64,000 bases of DNA from Beijerinckiaceae bacterium (GCA_947452455.1 CANGBX010000001.1:496001-560000), one strand, 5' to 3'; counted from the first letter of the stretch, positions 38,277 through 46,565 are shown. Translations and numbers: made by a program. The notes: a model not told the origin generated them from the sequence alone.

Positions 38277-38296
38277 GAGCGGGTCTCGTCCCGCTC
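38277..38296 (+). terminator. Hairpin between infA and maf
   Basis: A perfect 7-bp stem GAGCGGG/CCCGCTC with a 6-base loop directly follows the infA stop. There is no T run, so it may be a processing or partial-attenuation hairpin rather than a full terminator. Confidence 0.4.
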
Positions 38297-38315
38297 GTGA
38301 CAATGGATCAAGCGC

Positions 38316-38954
38316 GTGACGCAGGCTAACGATCAGGGGCGTCCCAAGCTCGTTCTCGCCTCGGCATCTCCGCGGCGTCTCGCACTTCTGCAGCAGATTG
38401 GCGTTGAGCCCGATTTCCTTCTGGCCGCTGATCTTGATGAAACGCCACTGCCCCACGAATTGCCACGCGATTTGGCGCTGCGTCTGTCGCACGACAAAGC
38501 GACAAGTGCAGCCGCTACAGCACGCAAAGATCCGCAATGGGCAGGCGCTTTTGTGCTGGCTGCCGATACGGTGGTGGCTGTCGGGCGGCGTGTTCTTCCC
38601 AAATGCGAAACCAGTGATGAAGCGCGCCAATGTCTGGCGCTGCTCTCGGGGCGCACACACCGCGTCTATACGGGCGTTGCTCTCGCCACGCCCAAAGGCG
38701 CTGTGCGCCAACGCGTGGTTGAAAGCCGTGTGCGTTTCAAGCGGCTTTCAGAGGCTGAGATTGCCGCCTACATCGCCTCGCATGAATGGCATGGCAAAGC
38801 AGGCGGCTATGCGATCCAAGGATTGGCGGGTGTCTTTGTCGAGCATTTGATCGGCTCTTATCCGGGCGTGGTGGGCTTGCCACTTTATGAGACGGCTGCA
38901 TTGTTGAGCGGCGAAGGATTTCCGCTTTCTGCGCAATGGCCTTTGAAAGCCTGA
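38316..38954 (+). CDS. maf: Maf-family nucleotide pyrophosphatase
   Basis: Maf proteins hydrolyse non-canonical or methylated nucleoside triphosphates and were first linked to septum inhibition. The 212-residue product has the N-terminal signature [30 protein letters not shown] (catalytic Asp), [13 protein letters not shown], and [31 protein letters not shown]. The start codon is GTG 38316. It follows infA by 39 bases and precedes yacG by 4. Confidence 0.94.
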   Translation: MTQANDQGRPKLVLASASPRRLALLQQIGVEPDFLLAADLDETPLPHELPRDLALRLSHDKATSAAATARKDPQWAGAFVLAADTVVAVGRRVLPKCETSDEARQCLALLSGRTHRVYTGVALATPKGAVRQRVVESRVRFKRLSEAEIAAYIASHEWHGKAGGYAIQGLAGVFVEHLIGSYPGVVGLPLYETAALLSGEGFPLSAQWPLKA

Positions 38955-38958
38955 TCCC

Positions 38959-39186
38959 ATGAATATTGCCAATGATAATGAGGCCAAGCCCTCACCGTGT
39001 CCGATCTGCAAAAAGGCTGCGACGCTCGCTTATCGGCCCTTCTGCTCCAAGCGCTGTGCGGATATTGATCTGGGCCGCTGGCTGGGTGGCACTTATGCGA
39101 TTCCCGCTGCACCTGCCGATGATGAGGAAGACGAGGAAGCACCCCGTCCGCGCCCACGCCTCATTTCACCCGATGATCCGGAATAG
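38959..39186 (+). CDS. yacG: DNA gyrase inhibitor YacG (zinc ribbon)
   Basis: YacG is a small zinc protein reported to inhibit DNA gyrase. The 75-residue product has the four zinc ligands Cys14, Cys17, Cys29 and Cys33 (CPICKK...FCSKRC) and the family segment DLGRWLGGTYAIP. The tail is acidic and Pro-rich. It is 4 bases after maf in the infA-maf-yacG block. Confidence 0.92.
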   Translation: MNIANDNEAKPSPCPICKKAATLAYRPFCSKRCADIDLGRWLGGTYAIPAAPADDEEDEEAPRPRPRLISPDDPE

Positions 39187-39210
39187 GCTCAAAAAACAGG
39201 CCCCCAGCGC

Positions 39211-39238
39211 TGGACATTGGGGCACAGCCTTTCTATAA
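39211..39238 (+). promoter_or_regulatory. Promoter-like sequence upstream of tRNA-Phe
   Basis: TGGACA (39211-39216) and CTATAA (39233-39238) are 16 bases apart, placing a start about 30 bases before tRNA-Phe. Confidence 0.5.
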
Positions 39239-39275
39239 ACCGCCCACTCGCATCGGGCTTGGCCTCAAGCGAGAC

Positions 39276-39351
39276 GCCCGGGTAGCTCAGTTGGTAGAGC
39301 ATGCGACTGAAAATCGCAGTGTCGGTGGTTCGATCCCGCCCCCGGGCACCA
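39276..39351 (+). tRNA. tRNA-Phe (anticodon GAA)
   Basis: The cloverleaf is complete: acceptor GCCCGGG/CCCGGGC, D arm TAGCTCAGTTGGTAGAGCA, anticodon stem GCGAC/(T)CGC around TGAAAAT (anticodon GAA), and T arm GGTGGTTCGATCCCGCC. Discriminator A and encoded CCA follow. This is the usual site of tRNA-Phe after yacG in this order; no integrated element follows it. Confidence 0.96.
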
Positions 39352-39364
39352 TTTTCAATAAAGA

Positions 39365-39757
39365 CTAAATCTCTTCCAAAACGCGTTGGGCTGCGCGGGT
39401 CAGAAGCCCTGATCGTGTGAGGCCTTGCGCCTGCGCGAAGGCATCAATTTTGGCCAAAGTATCTTCGGGCATGGTGATGTTGACGCGAACCACTTTCGAG
39501 GATCGCGCAGGAGCGACGGCTAGAACCGCTATGCTTCCGGCATTTTCAGGGTCCTTGAAAATATCATCCAGAGAGCTTGGGGCAGGCAGTGCCTCTGCGT
39601 CTTCGATCATGCCTTCGACATGCAGCGATAAAGCCTCCTGCGCCATCAGGCGTGCTTCCTCAAGCGTGGAACCAGCTGTGATGCAGCCCGGAAAATCAGG
39701 AAAAGACACGCCATATTCCGAGCCGACATCCTTATGGATCAGGCCGATATATTGCAT
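39365..39757 (-). CDS. hicB: HicB antitoxin with RHH DNA-binding domain
   Basis: HicB neutralises HicA and represses the operon. The 130-residue protein has the RNase H-like HicB core (about 1-75, GVSFPDFPGCITAGSTLEEAR) and a C-terminal ribbon-helix-helix domain (about 88-128, VVRVNITMPEDTLAKIDAFAQAQGLTRSGLL). It starts one base after the hicA stop, and its probable binding site is the palindrome at 39951-39976. Confidence 0.93.
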   Translation of the reverse strand: MQYIGLIHKDVGSEYGVSFPDFPGCITAGSTLEEARLMAQEALSLHVEGMIEDAEALPAPSSLDDIFKDPENAGSIAVLAVAPARSSKVVRVNITMPEDTLAKIDAFAQAQGLTRSGLLTRAAQRVLEEI

Positions 39758-39758
39758 T

Positions 39759-39953
39759 TCACATCCCCCTTAATTTCAAACCGGATTGCCTCTCGATGCT
39801 CTTCAGCGTTCCGATAGGAATCTCTTTCGATGGATGAGGTACGGTCACGCGCCCCTTTTTTGAGGCGTGCTTGAATTGAACATGGCTGCCGACCTGGCTC
39901 GCAACGAACCACCCGTCTGCTTTGAGCGCAGCGATGACATCACGACTGTTCAT
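39759..39953 (-). CDS. hicA: HicA mRNA-interferase toxin
   Basis: HicA is a small double-stranded-RNA-binding-fold RNase that cleaves mRNA. The 64-residue product has the conserved N-terminal KADGWF and the catalytic GSHVQFKH with His24, plus VTVPHPSKEIPIGTLKSI. It is full length and appears intact. Toxin-first order is typical. The ATG is part of the palindromic operator and has no ribosome site upstream. Confidence 0.93.
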   Translation of the reverse strand: MNSRDVIAALKADGWFVASQVGSHVQFKHASKKGRVTVPHPSKEIPIGTLKSIERQSGLKLRGM

Positions 39954-39989
39954 AGTGTGTATTTATACACACTATGCAGGGCGGGTCAA
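39951..39989 (-). promoter_or_regulatory. hicAB promoter and 26-bp palindromic operator
   Basis: A perfect palindrome with 12-base arms CATAGTGTGTAT/ATACACACTATG and a 2-base centre spans 39951-39976 and includes the hicA start codon. On the minus strand TTGACC (39989-39984) and TATAAA (39967-39962) are 16 bases apart, so the -10 box sits at the palindrome centre and transcription should begin only a few bases before the ATG. Confidence 0.8.
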
Positions 39990-40049
39990 GACAATCCTAA
40001 GGGGGCCCGATTGCAGCGGGTGCAATCAGGAGCCTAGTTCGCCAGATAT

Positions 40050-40313
40050 TCAGCCCCGCTCGCCAAAGGCATATTCGGCATCTTGCCGGCCAAAGGCGAT
40101 GTCGGCGGCTATGTCTTCTGCCGAGGCCCGGACGATGGGCTCTGCCGGGCGGATGATGGTGCGGGCGAGGAGCCTTTCGACCCTTGCAATGGCCGCGGCG
40201 CGGGCCCGCCGGTCCGCGAGTTTTTCGCGAGAACCGATTTCACTGAAAATCTCGTCGGTGAGGACGGCCAAGTCGTCTTCGTGCGGAATGAGTTCGACCG
40301 ATGCATAAGCCAT
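40050..40313 (-). CDS. Small acidic/helical protein of unknown function
   Basis: The 87-residue product starts MAYASVELIPHEDDLAVLTDEIF and is predicted helical, with an alternating charged middle (KLADRRARAAAIARVERLLAR, about 42-62) and an acidic end. It has no membrane segment or signal peptide. ATG 40313 has a GGAG ribosome site. I recognise no family; the coding potential rests on the ribosome site, the helix-like periodicity and the lack of any other use for this stretch. It lies between hicAB and the peroxiredoxin gene. Confidence 0.5.
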   Translation of the reverse strand: MAYASVELIPHEDDLAVLTDEIFSEIGSREKLADRRARAAAIARVERLLARTIIRPAEPIVRASAEDIAADIAFGRQDAEYAFGERG

Positions 40314-40504
40314 GGCGGATCTCCGTTTGAAGGATACGCGAATCACACTGACTTAACTCTTTCTTTACTATGTGACGTCACCGCGAAATTGCGCCTATCC
40401 TGTGGCAGAGCTGACGCTGTCATCCACAGGTGTCTTGCGCGGGCGGTCCAAGAGGCACAGGCTCACGTATCTTTGAGGTGAGCATTTTGACCGGGAGAGG
40501 CCAC

Positions 40505-41071
40505 ATGACATCCGCACGCAAGACCATTGTGAAAGTTCTGGCTGTTGCGGGGCATGCGCTTTTGTCACTCGTGGCAGGCCAGCCTGCGCAGGCGCAAATG
40601 ACCCACGCGCCCGACTTCACCTTGCAGGCCGCTTTGGGGGGCAAGGATATGTCCTTCTCGCTTTCACAGGCGCTGAAGAAGGGGCCGGTCGTTATTTTCT
40701 TCTATCCCAAATCCTTCACCAGCGTTTGCACGGAAGAAGCCCATCTTTTTGCCGAAGCCATGGATGATTTTGAAAAATATGGTGCTAACGTCATCGGCAT
40801 TTCAGCCGACAATATCGAGACGCAACGGCAGTTTTCAGCGTCCGAATGTCGGGATCGTTTTCCGGTTGCCGCAGATTCCGACATGAAAGTCATCAAGGCT
40901 TACAATGTCACCTTTGGTGGCCTTGGTGCGGTTTTGCCTTTTTCGGATCGCGTGTCTTTCGTCATTGCGCCGGATGGGCGCATTTTGTCGCGCGTGAAAT
41001 CGGGCGATGCTTCGCCCCATGTGCAGAAATCGCTTGAAGCAGTGAAAGCCTTCGCAGCGAAGAAGAGCTAA
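40505..41071 (+). CDS. Exported peroxiredoxin (AhpC/TSA, BCP-like)
   Basis: The 188-residue product has a predicted signal peptide (about 1-30, ending AQAQ), then a peroxiredoxin fold with PVVIFFYPKSFTSVC, where Cys75 is the peroxidatic Cys in the (T/S)xxC context, and Cys115 (SECRDRFP) as possible resolving Cys. It would reduce peroxides in the periplasm and needs a thiol donor. Most BCP-type enzymes are cytoplasmic, so the leader is unusual. ATG 40505 follows GGGAGAGG. It stands alone and ends 4 bases before a convergent gene. Confidence 0.88.
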   Translation: MTSARKTIVKVLAVAGHALLSLVAGQPAQAQMTHAPDFTLQAALGGKDMSFSLSQALKKGPVVIFFYPKSFTSVCTEEAHLFAEAMDDFEKYGANVIGISADNIETQRQFSASECRDRFPVAADSDMKVIKAYNVTFGGLGAVLPFSDRVSFVIAPDGRILSRVKSGDASPHVQKSLEAVKAFAAKKS

Positions 41072-41074
41072 GCT

Positions 41075-42370
41075 TCACGGGCAGATAAGATTGCGCCCGT
41101 CGAGCTTGCACATGCCAATGCTCTTGCCGCGACGATCATAGCCGGTCAGCGTCCATCTGGTTCCGCTTGCATCATCACGGTCACGCTCAATCATCGCAAA
41201 ACCGAAAATGCCGGGACGTGCGAGACCAGCTACAATCTTCTCGCCATTGACCTCTTGGCCAATCGGATTGGGCACATCAAGCGACAATTCATTTCCGCCA
41301 TGACCTGAGATGATCTGCACAGGCAGATCATTTTCATATTTTACGACTTCAAAGACGTGATGATGGCCCGAGAGAATGGCCTGCACATTGGGAGCCAGCG
41401 CGCCTTTGGCTGCGGCAGCGAGCGTTTTATTGTCGCCCGCTGGCTTGCCGTTGATGAAAAATTCGACCGCCCAAATCGGACGATGAAAAGCAAACCAGAC
41501 GGGGCCAGGCACGGCCTTGGCGCTTTCAAATTGCGGGCGGAAGAATGCCGCCTGTTGCTCGTTCAAACGCTGTTCGTCAGCGGTTGAAACATCCATGACG
41601 ATCATGGTCAGTTGACCAAGATCGACAGGATAGGGCTGTTGGGGCCCCAGACATCCGTCACGTCCGCTCTTGGCATCATAAGGATAGGGATCAAGCGTGC
41701 GCGCCCAGCCAATGCCACCGCGACCACATTCTTCATGATTGCCGCGCACCATGATCCAAGGGGCCGCATTGAGCAGCGCCTCAGCAGGATCAAAGAAATC
41801 TTCTTTCCAGACTTGCCATGTGTCACCGAATGGCGAGCCCGCGCAGCCCAGATTATTCGGCGGGCACGGGGTTTCGCGATAATGCATGTCGCCGACATGA
41901 ATGACGAGATCGGGTTTGAAATCCGCACTCATGGCTGCGCCCAGACGGAAGGGCCATTCGCTGATGTCATTGCAGGCTTGCGCGCGATCAGCGCCTTTCA
42001 AGCGGCAGCCTGTATCGCCCATGATGAGAATGCGATCAGCACGCGGCTTGGGCAGCGGGAGCGGCACGTTTTCAATCGTGACAAGTTTGACAGATTTGGG
42101 GAGCGCAAGCGCGCAGCCGCGCACGGGATAATCTTTTCCCGGAGCTGAGCGCTCGACCATGCGCGTTTCCTGGCCATCGACATTGGCCGTAGGGCAGGCG
42201 GGATCATCCGTCACCACGCGCGCTTCAAGCCCATTGGGGCCATATTGCACCCAACGATAAAGATCGTGGGCTTGTGCGCCCACGCTCGCAAAAGAAAGCG
42301 TGATCGCTAGCGTGGCGAACTGTGCCAAGCGCATGAATTTGCCGATGCGGATCTGATGTGTCTGTTTCAT
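41075..42370 (-). CDS. Exported calcineurin-like metallophosphoesterase
   Basis: The 431-residue protein has a signal peptide (about 1-35, ending AQA) and the metallophosphoesterase motifs: IMGDTG (Asp119), HVGDMHY (Asp161), RGNHEE (Asn211, His212) and SGHHHVFE (C-terminal His pair), the order found in purple-acid-phosphatase-like enzymes. It is therefore a periplasmic phosphatase binding two metals, substrate unknown. The start at 42370 has AGGAGAG directly upstream. It is divergent in no pair and ends convergent with the peroxiredoxin. Confidence 0.9.
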   Translation of the reverse strand: MKQTHQIRIGKFMRLAQFATLAITLSFASVGAQAHDLYRWVQYGPNGLEARVVTDDPACPTANVDGQETRMVERSAPGKDYPVRGCALALPKSVKLVTIENVPLPLPKPRADRILIMGDTGCRLKGADRAQACNDISEWPFRLGAAMSADFKPDLVIHVGDMHYRETPCPPNNLGCAGSPFGDTWQVWKEDFFDPAEALLNAAPWIMVRGNHEECGRGGIGWARTLDPYPYDAKSGRDGCLGPQQPYPVDLGQLTMIVMDVSTADEQRLNEQQAAFFRPQFESAKAVPGPVWFAFHRPIWAVEFFINGKPAGDNKTLAAAAKGALAPNVQAILSGHHHVFEVVKYENDLPVQIISGHGGNELSLDVPNPIGQEVNGEKIVAGLARPGIFGFAMIERDRDDASGTRWTLTGYDRRGKSIGMCKLDGRNLICP

Positions 42371-42434
42371 CTCTCCTGCATGGCGGGTGAAGACCAGAAA
42401 AGCAATTCAAAAAGCCTTGTGCTGGCCAGCGTGT

Positions 42435-43145
42435 TCAGGCGGCGGGGATCTGCATCATCTCATCCAGCACGGCCGAGAGTTGGTCCGGCTGCTCGACCGG
42501 CACAAAATGACCGCTCTCTTCAATGATGATGAGCTTGGCGCCCGGAATGTCGCGCGCAAAAGCCTCATGCTGTTCGACTGTGCTCCAGACATCTTGTCGG
42601 CCGACCACCACATAGGTCGGGATGTTGATCTTGGGCAGCAATGGCCGCGCGTCATCACGCGTGAGCAGGGCTTTTTGCTGGCGAGCAAAAATCTCTGGAT
42701 TTGCGCGACAGATCATCTCGCCCAATGGGCCGATGAAGGCCGGATCTTTTTGGCGTGTGGGGTGCAACATGGGTGGTAACCACGTTTTGATCAGCGCCGC
42801 ATTGCCTTTGGCTTGTGCGAGATCAATCAGCACTTGGCGCTTTTCGGCTTCACCCTCAACCACGGGGCCGACACCTGTGTCGAGCAGGCACAGGCGCGTG
42901 ACGCGTTCGGGTGCCAGCGCCATGATTTTCAGCGCGACACGCCCGCCCATGGAAAAGCCGCAGACGGAAAAGCGCGGCGGCGCATCATCCAAGACTTTGC
43001 GCGCCATGGCCTCCATGGAATCGAGGCCGAAGAAATCGACCACACGCACATCATAATGCGCGCTGAGAGCCGCCTTTTGGCGTGCAAATGTATAGGCATC
43101 GCAGAGCAAGCCGCAGAGCAGATAGAGGGTCTCTTTCTGGCTCAT
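42435..43145 (-). CDS. Alpha/beta hydrolase linked to the ligBA genes
   Basis: The 236-residue protein has the nucleophile elbow GFSMGGR (Ser near 68), an Asp in VVVGRQDVW and a His in EESGHFVPVEQPDQL, a complete catalytic triad. It starts at an ATG that shares one base with the ligA-like stop (TGATG), so it is translationally coupled; an ATG three codons upstream is also possible. As the third gene after a ring-cleavage dioxygenase it could hydrolyse a lactone or ring-fission product, but it is no closer to meta-cleavage hydrolases than to general lipases. Confidence 0.88.
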   Translation of the reverse strand: MSQKETLYLLCGLLCDAYTFARQKAALSAHYDVRVVDFFGLDSMEAMARKVLDDAPPRFSVCGFSMGGRVALKIMALAPERVTRLCLLDTGVGPVVEGEAEKRQVLIDLAQAKGNAALIKTWLPPMLHPTRQKDPAFIGPLGEMICRANPEIFARQQKALLTRDDARPLLPKINIPTYVVVGRQDVWSTVEQHEAFARDIPGAKLIIIEESGHFVPVEQPDQLSAVLDEMMQIPAA

Positions 43146-43504
43146 CAGCGGCATTCGGGCACGCGGCGCGTGGCCATGAATTCATCAAATGTTTCGCCGC
43201 GCATCATGGCATAAACTTCGAGATTGGTGCGCTGGGCGACACGGGCAAATTTTTCGAGCACAAAGAAACTGGCGCCCGCACGGATGAGACCAATCCAGTC
43301 TTGACGGCGCACAAGGTCTTTTTCCGTGTCGGAGAGACCGGCCTCAGTCATGGCCTGTTCCGGGTCTTTGCTGAAATGCGCCCGGGCTTCTGTGCCAATC
43401 ATCTTCCAGAGGAAGCGATTGAGTTTCATGGCGCGGTTGCTTGTGTGCAGATCAAAGACATAGGTGCCTTCGAGATCGTCCAATCCGGCGAGTTGCGGGT
43501 TCAT
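43145..43504 (-). CDS. Protocatechuate 4,5-dioxygenase alpha-type subunit (LigA)
   Basis: The 119-residue helical protein matches the LigA family, the small subunit that completes the active site of class III extradiol dioxygenases. It shows YVFDLHTSNRAMKLNRFLWKM, GLSDTEKDLVRRQDW and GASFFVLEKFARV, all typical. It lies 9 bases after the ligB-like gene and is coupled to the hydrolase gene downstream. Large-subunit-first order is the reverse of the classical ligAB. Confidence 0.9.
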   Translation of the reverse strand: MNPQLAGLDDLEGTYVFDLHTSNRAMKLNRFLWKMIGTEARAHFSKDPEQAMTEAGLSDTEKDLVRRQDWIGLIRAGASFFVLEKFARVAQRTNLEVYAMMRGETFDEFMATRRVPECR

Positions 43505-43513
43505 GTCTTGTCC

Positions 43514-44350
43514 TCAAGCCGGTTCGTAGAGTGTGACGGTCATGGCCGTTGTGGTGGCCAGATAATAATTGCGATGCAATTCGCGGATCTCGCCCTCTAG
43601 TGCGCCGCGCATGGCGAGCCACATGATCTGCTCGACGCTTTCGGCACCACCTCGGCGGATATAATCGGCATGGCGCAGCTTGGTGAGCTCTTCCGGATTT
43701 TTCACAAAGAGATCGAGAAATTCCATATCCCACTCTTCATTGTTAAAGCCCGCGCGCTCGCCATGCACCTGATGCGAGAGGCCCCCTGTGCCGACGACCA
43801 CAACTTTCAGATCTTCCGGATAGGATTCAATCGCGCGGCGCAAAGCCTGTCCGAGCTTGTAGCAGCGTTTGGCGGTGGGAATCGGGAATTGCAGCACATT
43901 GATTGCAATCGGCACAATCACGCCCGGCCAATCGGGGGCATGGGGCCACAGCAGCGGCAGCGGCGAGGCGCAGCCGTGATCAATCGGGCGATCTTGAAAA
44001 GTGGTGATGTCGAATTCGTCATTCACCAAAGATTCCGCAATATGGATCGACAGATCAACATTGCCGCGCATGGGGGGCAATGGGCGTTTGCCCGCACCTT
44101 CATCGGCAATTTCAAATTGCTCGCCAATGCCCAGCGCGAAAGTCGGATAAAGATCGAAGAAGAAGGTTGTTGCATGGTCATTGTAGAAAAAGACCAGAGC
44201 GTCAGGCTTTTTCTCGGCGAGCCAATCGGCGACGGGCTTGTAGCCTTTGAACAAAGGTGCCCAAGCGGGATCATCCTGCTTGCCCTTGTCATAGGCTACG
44301 CCAATGGTGGGCACATGTGATGTGCCAATGCCGCCGATGATCTTTGCCAT
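43514..44350 (-). CDS. Class III extradiol ring-cleavage dioxygenase, catalytic subunit (LigB)
   Basis: This 278-residue enzyme opens a catecholic ring next to the diol using Fe(II). The iron ligands are visible: His12 in GTSHVPT, His59 in FYNDHAT, and Glu near 220 in NEEWDMEFLDLF; a conserved active-site His is in TGGLSHQVHG (about 195). The closest characterised relatives are protocatechuate 4,5-dioxygenase and gallate dioxygenase. No further pathway gene (ligC, ligI, ligJ, ligK) is present. The 91-base divergent region to the tauE gene must carry the promoter. Confidence 0.92.
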   Translation of the reverse strand: MAKIIGGIGTSHVPTIGVAYDKGKQDDPAWAPLFKGYKPVADWLAEKKPDALVFFYNDHATTFFFDLYPTFALGIGEQFEIADEGAGKRPLPPMRGNVDLSIHIAESLVNDEFDITTFQDRPIDHGCASPLPLLWPHAPDWPGVIVPIAINVLQFPIPTAKRCYKLGQALRRAIESYPEDLKVVVVGTGGLSHQVHGERAGFNNEEWDMEFLDLFVKNPEELTKLRHADYIRRGGAESVEQIMWLAMRGALEGEIRELHRNYYLATTTAMTVTLYEPA

Positions 44351-44441
44351 GGTAAGATTCCTAAAAAACCATTGGTCCTAGAAATAAGGCAGAGACCGCG
44401 CCATTGAAAGGGGAGACGCAACCCGTTATGCCTCTGCACGC

Positions 44442-45218
44442 ATGCAAATAACTCTCGAAACCATGAGCTTTTTGGCAGCCACCGCTTTTCTGGCGGGGCT
44501 CATTGATTCTATGGCAGGGGGCGGCGGGTTGCTGACATTGCCGGCTTTGCTGGCAGCAGGCATTCCGCCCGTTCAGGCTTTGGCTACCAATAAGTTGCAG
44601 AGCACTTTTGGCACCGGCGGTGCTTTTCTTGCTTTTTGGCGCAAGGGCCATGTTGATCTGCAAATGTTCTGGTTGCCCGCGCTTGGCGCCTTTCTGGGCT
44701 CAGCTGCGGGGACCATTCTGGTTCAGGTTGTGGATTCGTCGTTTCTGGCCGCGCTTGTGCCCGTGTTGCTCATTCTCATCGGGCTGTATTTTCTCTTCGC
44801 ACCATCCATGAGTGATGCGGATCGCAAGGCGCGTCTTGGTCGTGTCGGCCTCACCATCGTCACCACAATCATTGGTTTTTACGATGGTTTTTTTGGCCCC
44901 GGCACGGGCTCGTTTTTTACGACCGCGCTGGTTGTTCTCGGCGGGCTTGGTCTGGTGCGCGCCATCGGCAATACGAAGCTGTTGAACTTCTCCACCAATC
45001 TGGCGAGTGTGATCACCATGATCATTGGTGGTCAGGTGCTTTGGGCGATTGGTTTCACCATGGCCGCAGCGAATATTGTCGGCAATCAAATCGGCGCGCG
45101 GCTGGCCATGCGGTATGGCGGACGCGGTGTGCGCCCGCTTCTTGTTGTCATGTCATTTGCGCTGACGGCAAAACTTTTGCTCGATCCTGCCAATCCGCTG
45201 CGCCAGCTTCTCTTCTAA
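44442..45218 (+). CDS. TauE/SafE-family anion exporter
   Basis: The 258-residue protein has eight hydrophobic helices in two repeats, with GLIDSMAGGGGLLTLPALLAAGIPPVQALATNKLQ at the first and DGFFGPGTGSFF at the second, the TauE/SafE (DUF81) signatures. Members export sulfite, sulfoacetate or other small anions. It is divergent from ligB and convergent with allE; no sulfonate genes are near. The role is unknown. Confidence 0.9.
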   Translation: MQITLETMSFLAATAFLAGLIDSMAGGGGLLTLPALLAAGIPPVQALATNKLQSTFGTGGAFLAFWRKGHVDLQMFWLPALGAFLGSAAGTILVQVVDSSFLAALVPVLLILIGLYFLFAPSMSDADRKARLGRVGLTIVTTIIGFYDGFFGPGTGSFFTTALVVLGGLGLVRAIGNTKLLNFSTNLASVITMIIGGQVLWAIGFTMAAANIVGNQIGARLAMRYGGRGVRPLLVVMSFALTAKLLLDPANPLRQLLF

Positions 45219-45219
45219 G

Positions 45220-46044
45220 TCAGAAGCGCGTTAGCGATGGATGGCGGTTGACATCCTTGTAGAGCAAATAGCGGAAGGGTGATGGCCCGCCCGCATAACA
45301 GGCCTGCGGACAGAAAGCGCGCAGCCACATGAAGTCGCCCGCTTCCACTTCCACCCAATCTTTGTTGAGACGATAGACAGCTTTGCCTTCGAGCACATAG
45401 AGGCCGTGTTCCATCACATGCGTTTCGGCAAAGGGGATCACGGCGCCCGGTTGGAAGGTGACAATGTTCACGTGAAAATCGTAGCGCATGTCAGCGGGAT
45501 CGAGGAAGCGGGTCGTTGCCCATTTGCCATCGGTGCCGGGCATTTCATTCGGCTTGATGTCATTTTCATTGGCGACCAGCGGCTCTGGTGCAGGGAGTCC
45601 TTCGACCGCTTCATAGGCTTTGCGAATCCAGTGGAAACGCGCGGGCTGTTGGCTTGTATTTTTGAGCGTCCATTTCGTGCCTGCCGGAATGTAAGCAAAG
45701 CCGCCAGCGGTCAATTGATGCGCCTTGCCTGCAATGGTGAGCGCGATTTCGCCACCGACCACAAAAAGAGCAGCTTGTGCGCGCGCATCGGTTTCAGGCT
45801 TGTCGCTGCCACCACCGGCTTCGACTTCCATCACATATTGCGAAAATGTTTCGGCAAAGCCCGAGAGCGGACGCGCCAAAATCCAAGCGCGCGTTTTTTC
45901 CCAGAAGGGAAAGCAGCTCGTCACAATATCCTGCATCACGCCTTTGGGGATGACCGCATAGGCTTCGGTGAACACCGCACGTCCGGTGAGCAGATCCGTT
46001 TGCGGGGGGTGACCGCCAGGAATGTTGAAATAGGAATGGCTCAT
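45220..46044 (-). CDS. allE: (S)-ureidoglycine aminohydrolase
   Basis: AllE removes ammonia from (S)-ureidoglycine to give (S)-ureidoglycolate using a manganese ion. The 274-residue protein is a double cupin: an N-terminal cupin (about 60-135, GGEIALTIAGKAHQLTAGGFAYIPAGTKW) and a C-terminal metal-binding cupin (about 180-260, FAETHVMEHGLYVLEGKAVY with the His/Glu/His ligands, and GDFMWLRAFCPQACY). It overlaps allA by 4 bases and ends convergent to tauE. Third gene of the puuD-allA-allE operon. Confidence 0.95.
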   Translation of the reverse strand: MSHSYFNIPGGHPPQTDLLTGRAVFTEAYAVIPKGVMQDIVTSCFPFWEKTRAWILARPLSGFAETFSQYVMEVEAGGGSDKPETDARAQAALFVVGGEIALTIAGKAHQLTAGGFAYIPAGTKWTLKNTSQQPARFHWIRKAYEAVEGLPAPEPLVANENDIKPNEMPGTDGKWATTRFLDPADMRYDFHVNIVTFQPGAVIPFAETHVMEHGLYVLEGKAVYRLNKDWVEVEAGDFMWLRAFCPQACYAGGPSPFRYLLYKDVNRHPSLTRF

Positions 46045-46550
46045 CGGAAATCTCCGTGCGGAATGTCGTCGAGCGTCAAAGCCTGTGCCTTGTCCAGAAA
46101 GATTTCTTCCAGATTGGCGCCGGGACCTTTGCGGTCGACGATGAAAAAACGGCTGTCGGCATCGAGCACAAGCAGCGGATGGTGCCAGACATTGCGGGCA
46201 TAATTCACGCCTTGCTGCCCTGTGGCGAGAAAAGCGCGGTATGTTTCGCTCCTGTGCGGATCATCACAGACAACGACGAGCCAATCGCAATCCTGCAAGG
46301 GAAAGAAGAGTTGGGTGCCATCGGGGTGGCGTTCCATCACTTCAATGGCAATCGGCATCGGGCGTGGTTGGGCGACGAAGAGGCTGATGTTCACATCGCC
46401 ATTGTTGGTCGCGATATTCACCGTGCCCAAAGCATTGCGGCGCACCGCATAGCCTTGGTTGATCGGGATTTCGCGCGCGCCCGCAGCCTCGACCACTTCG
46501 CCATATTTGGCGAAGGCCTCTTTGGTGAGCTGTTCGATGCGGATGTTCAT
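46041..46550 (-). CDS. allA: Ureidoglycolate lyase
   Basis: AllA splits (S)-ureidoglycolate into glyoxylate and urea. The 169-residue cupin shows VRRNALGTVNIATNNGDVNISLFVAQPR, MERHPDGTQLFFPL and the WHHPLL segment, all family marks. ATG 46550 is used; the reading frame also allows a TTG three codons earlier, which is closer to the AGAGG ribosome site. It lies 15 bases after puuD and overlaps allE by ATGA. Confidence 0.94.
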   Translation of the reverse strand: MNIRIEQLTKEAFAKYGEVVEAAGAREIPINQGYAVRRNALGTVNIATNNGDVNISLFVAQPRPMPIAIEVMERHPDGTQLFFPLQDCDWLVVVCDDPHRSETYRAFLATGQQGVNYARNVWHHPLLVLDADSRFFIVDRKGPGANLEEIFLDKAQALTLDDIPHGDFR

Positions 46551-46565
46551 GGAGCGCAAAAACCT

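Noticed and set aside
39276-39351. tRNA-Phe as an integration site for a mobile element carrying hicAB
   Set aside because: No integrase and no repeated tRNA 3' end are visible downstream; hicAB alone does not show an integrated element.
40372-40381. GTGACGTCAC palindrome upstream of the peroxiredoxin gene
   Set aside because: Ten bases is short and no promoter elements or second copy place it convincingly as an operator.
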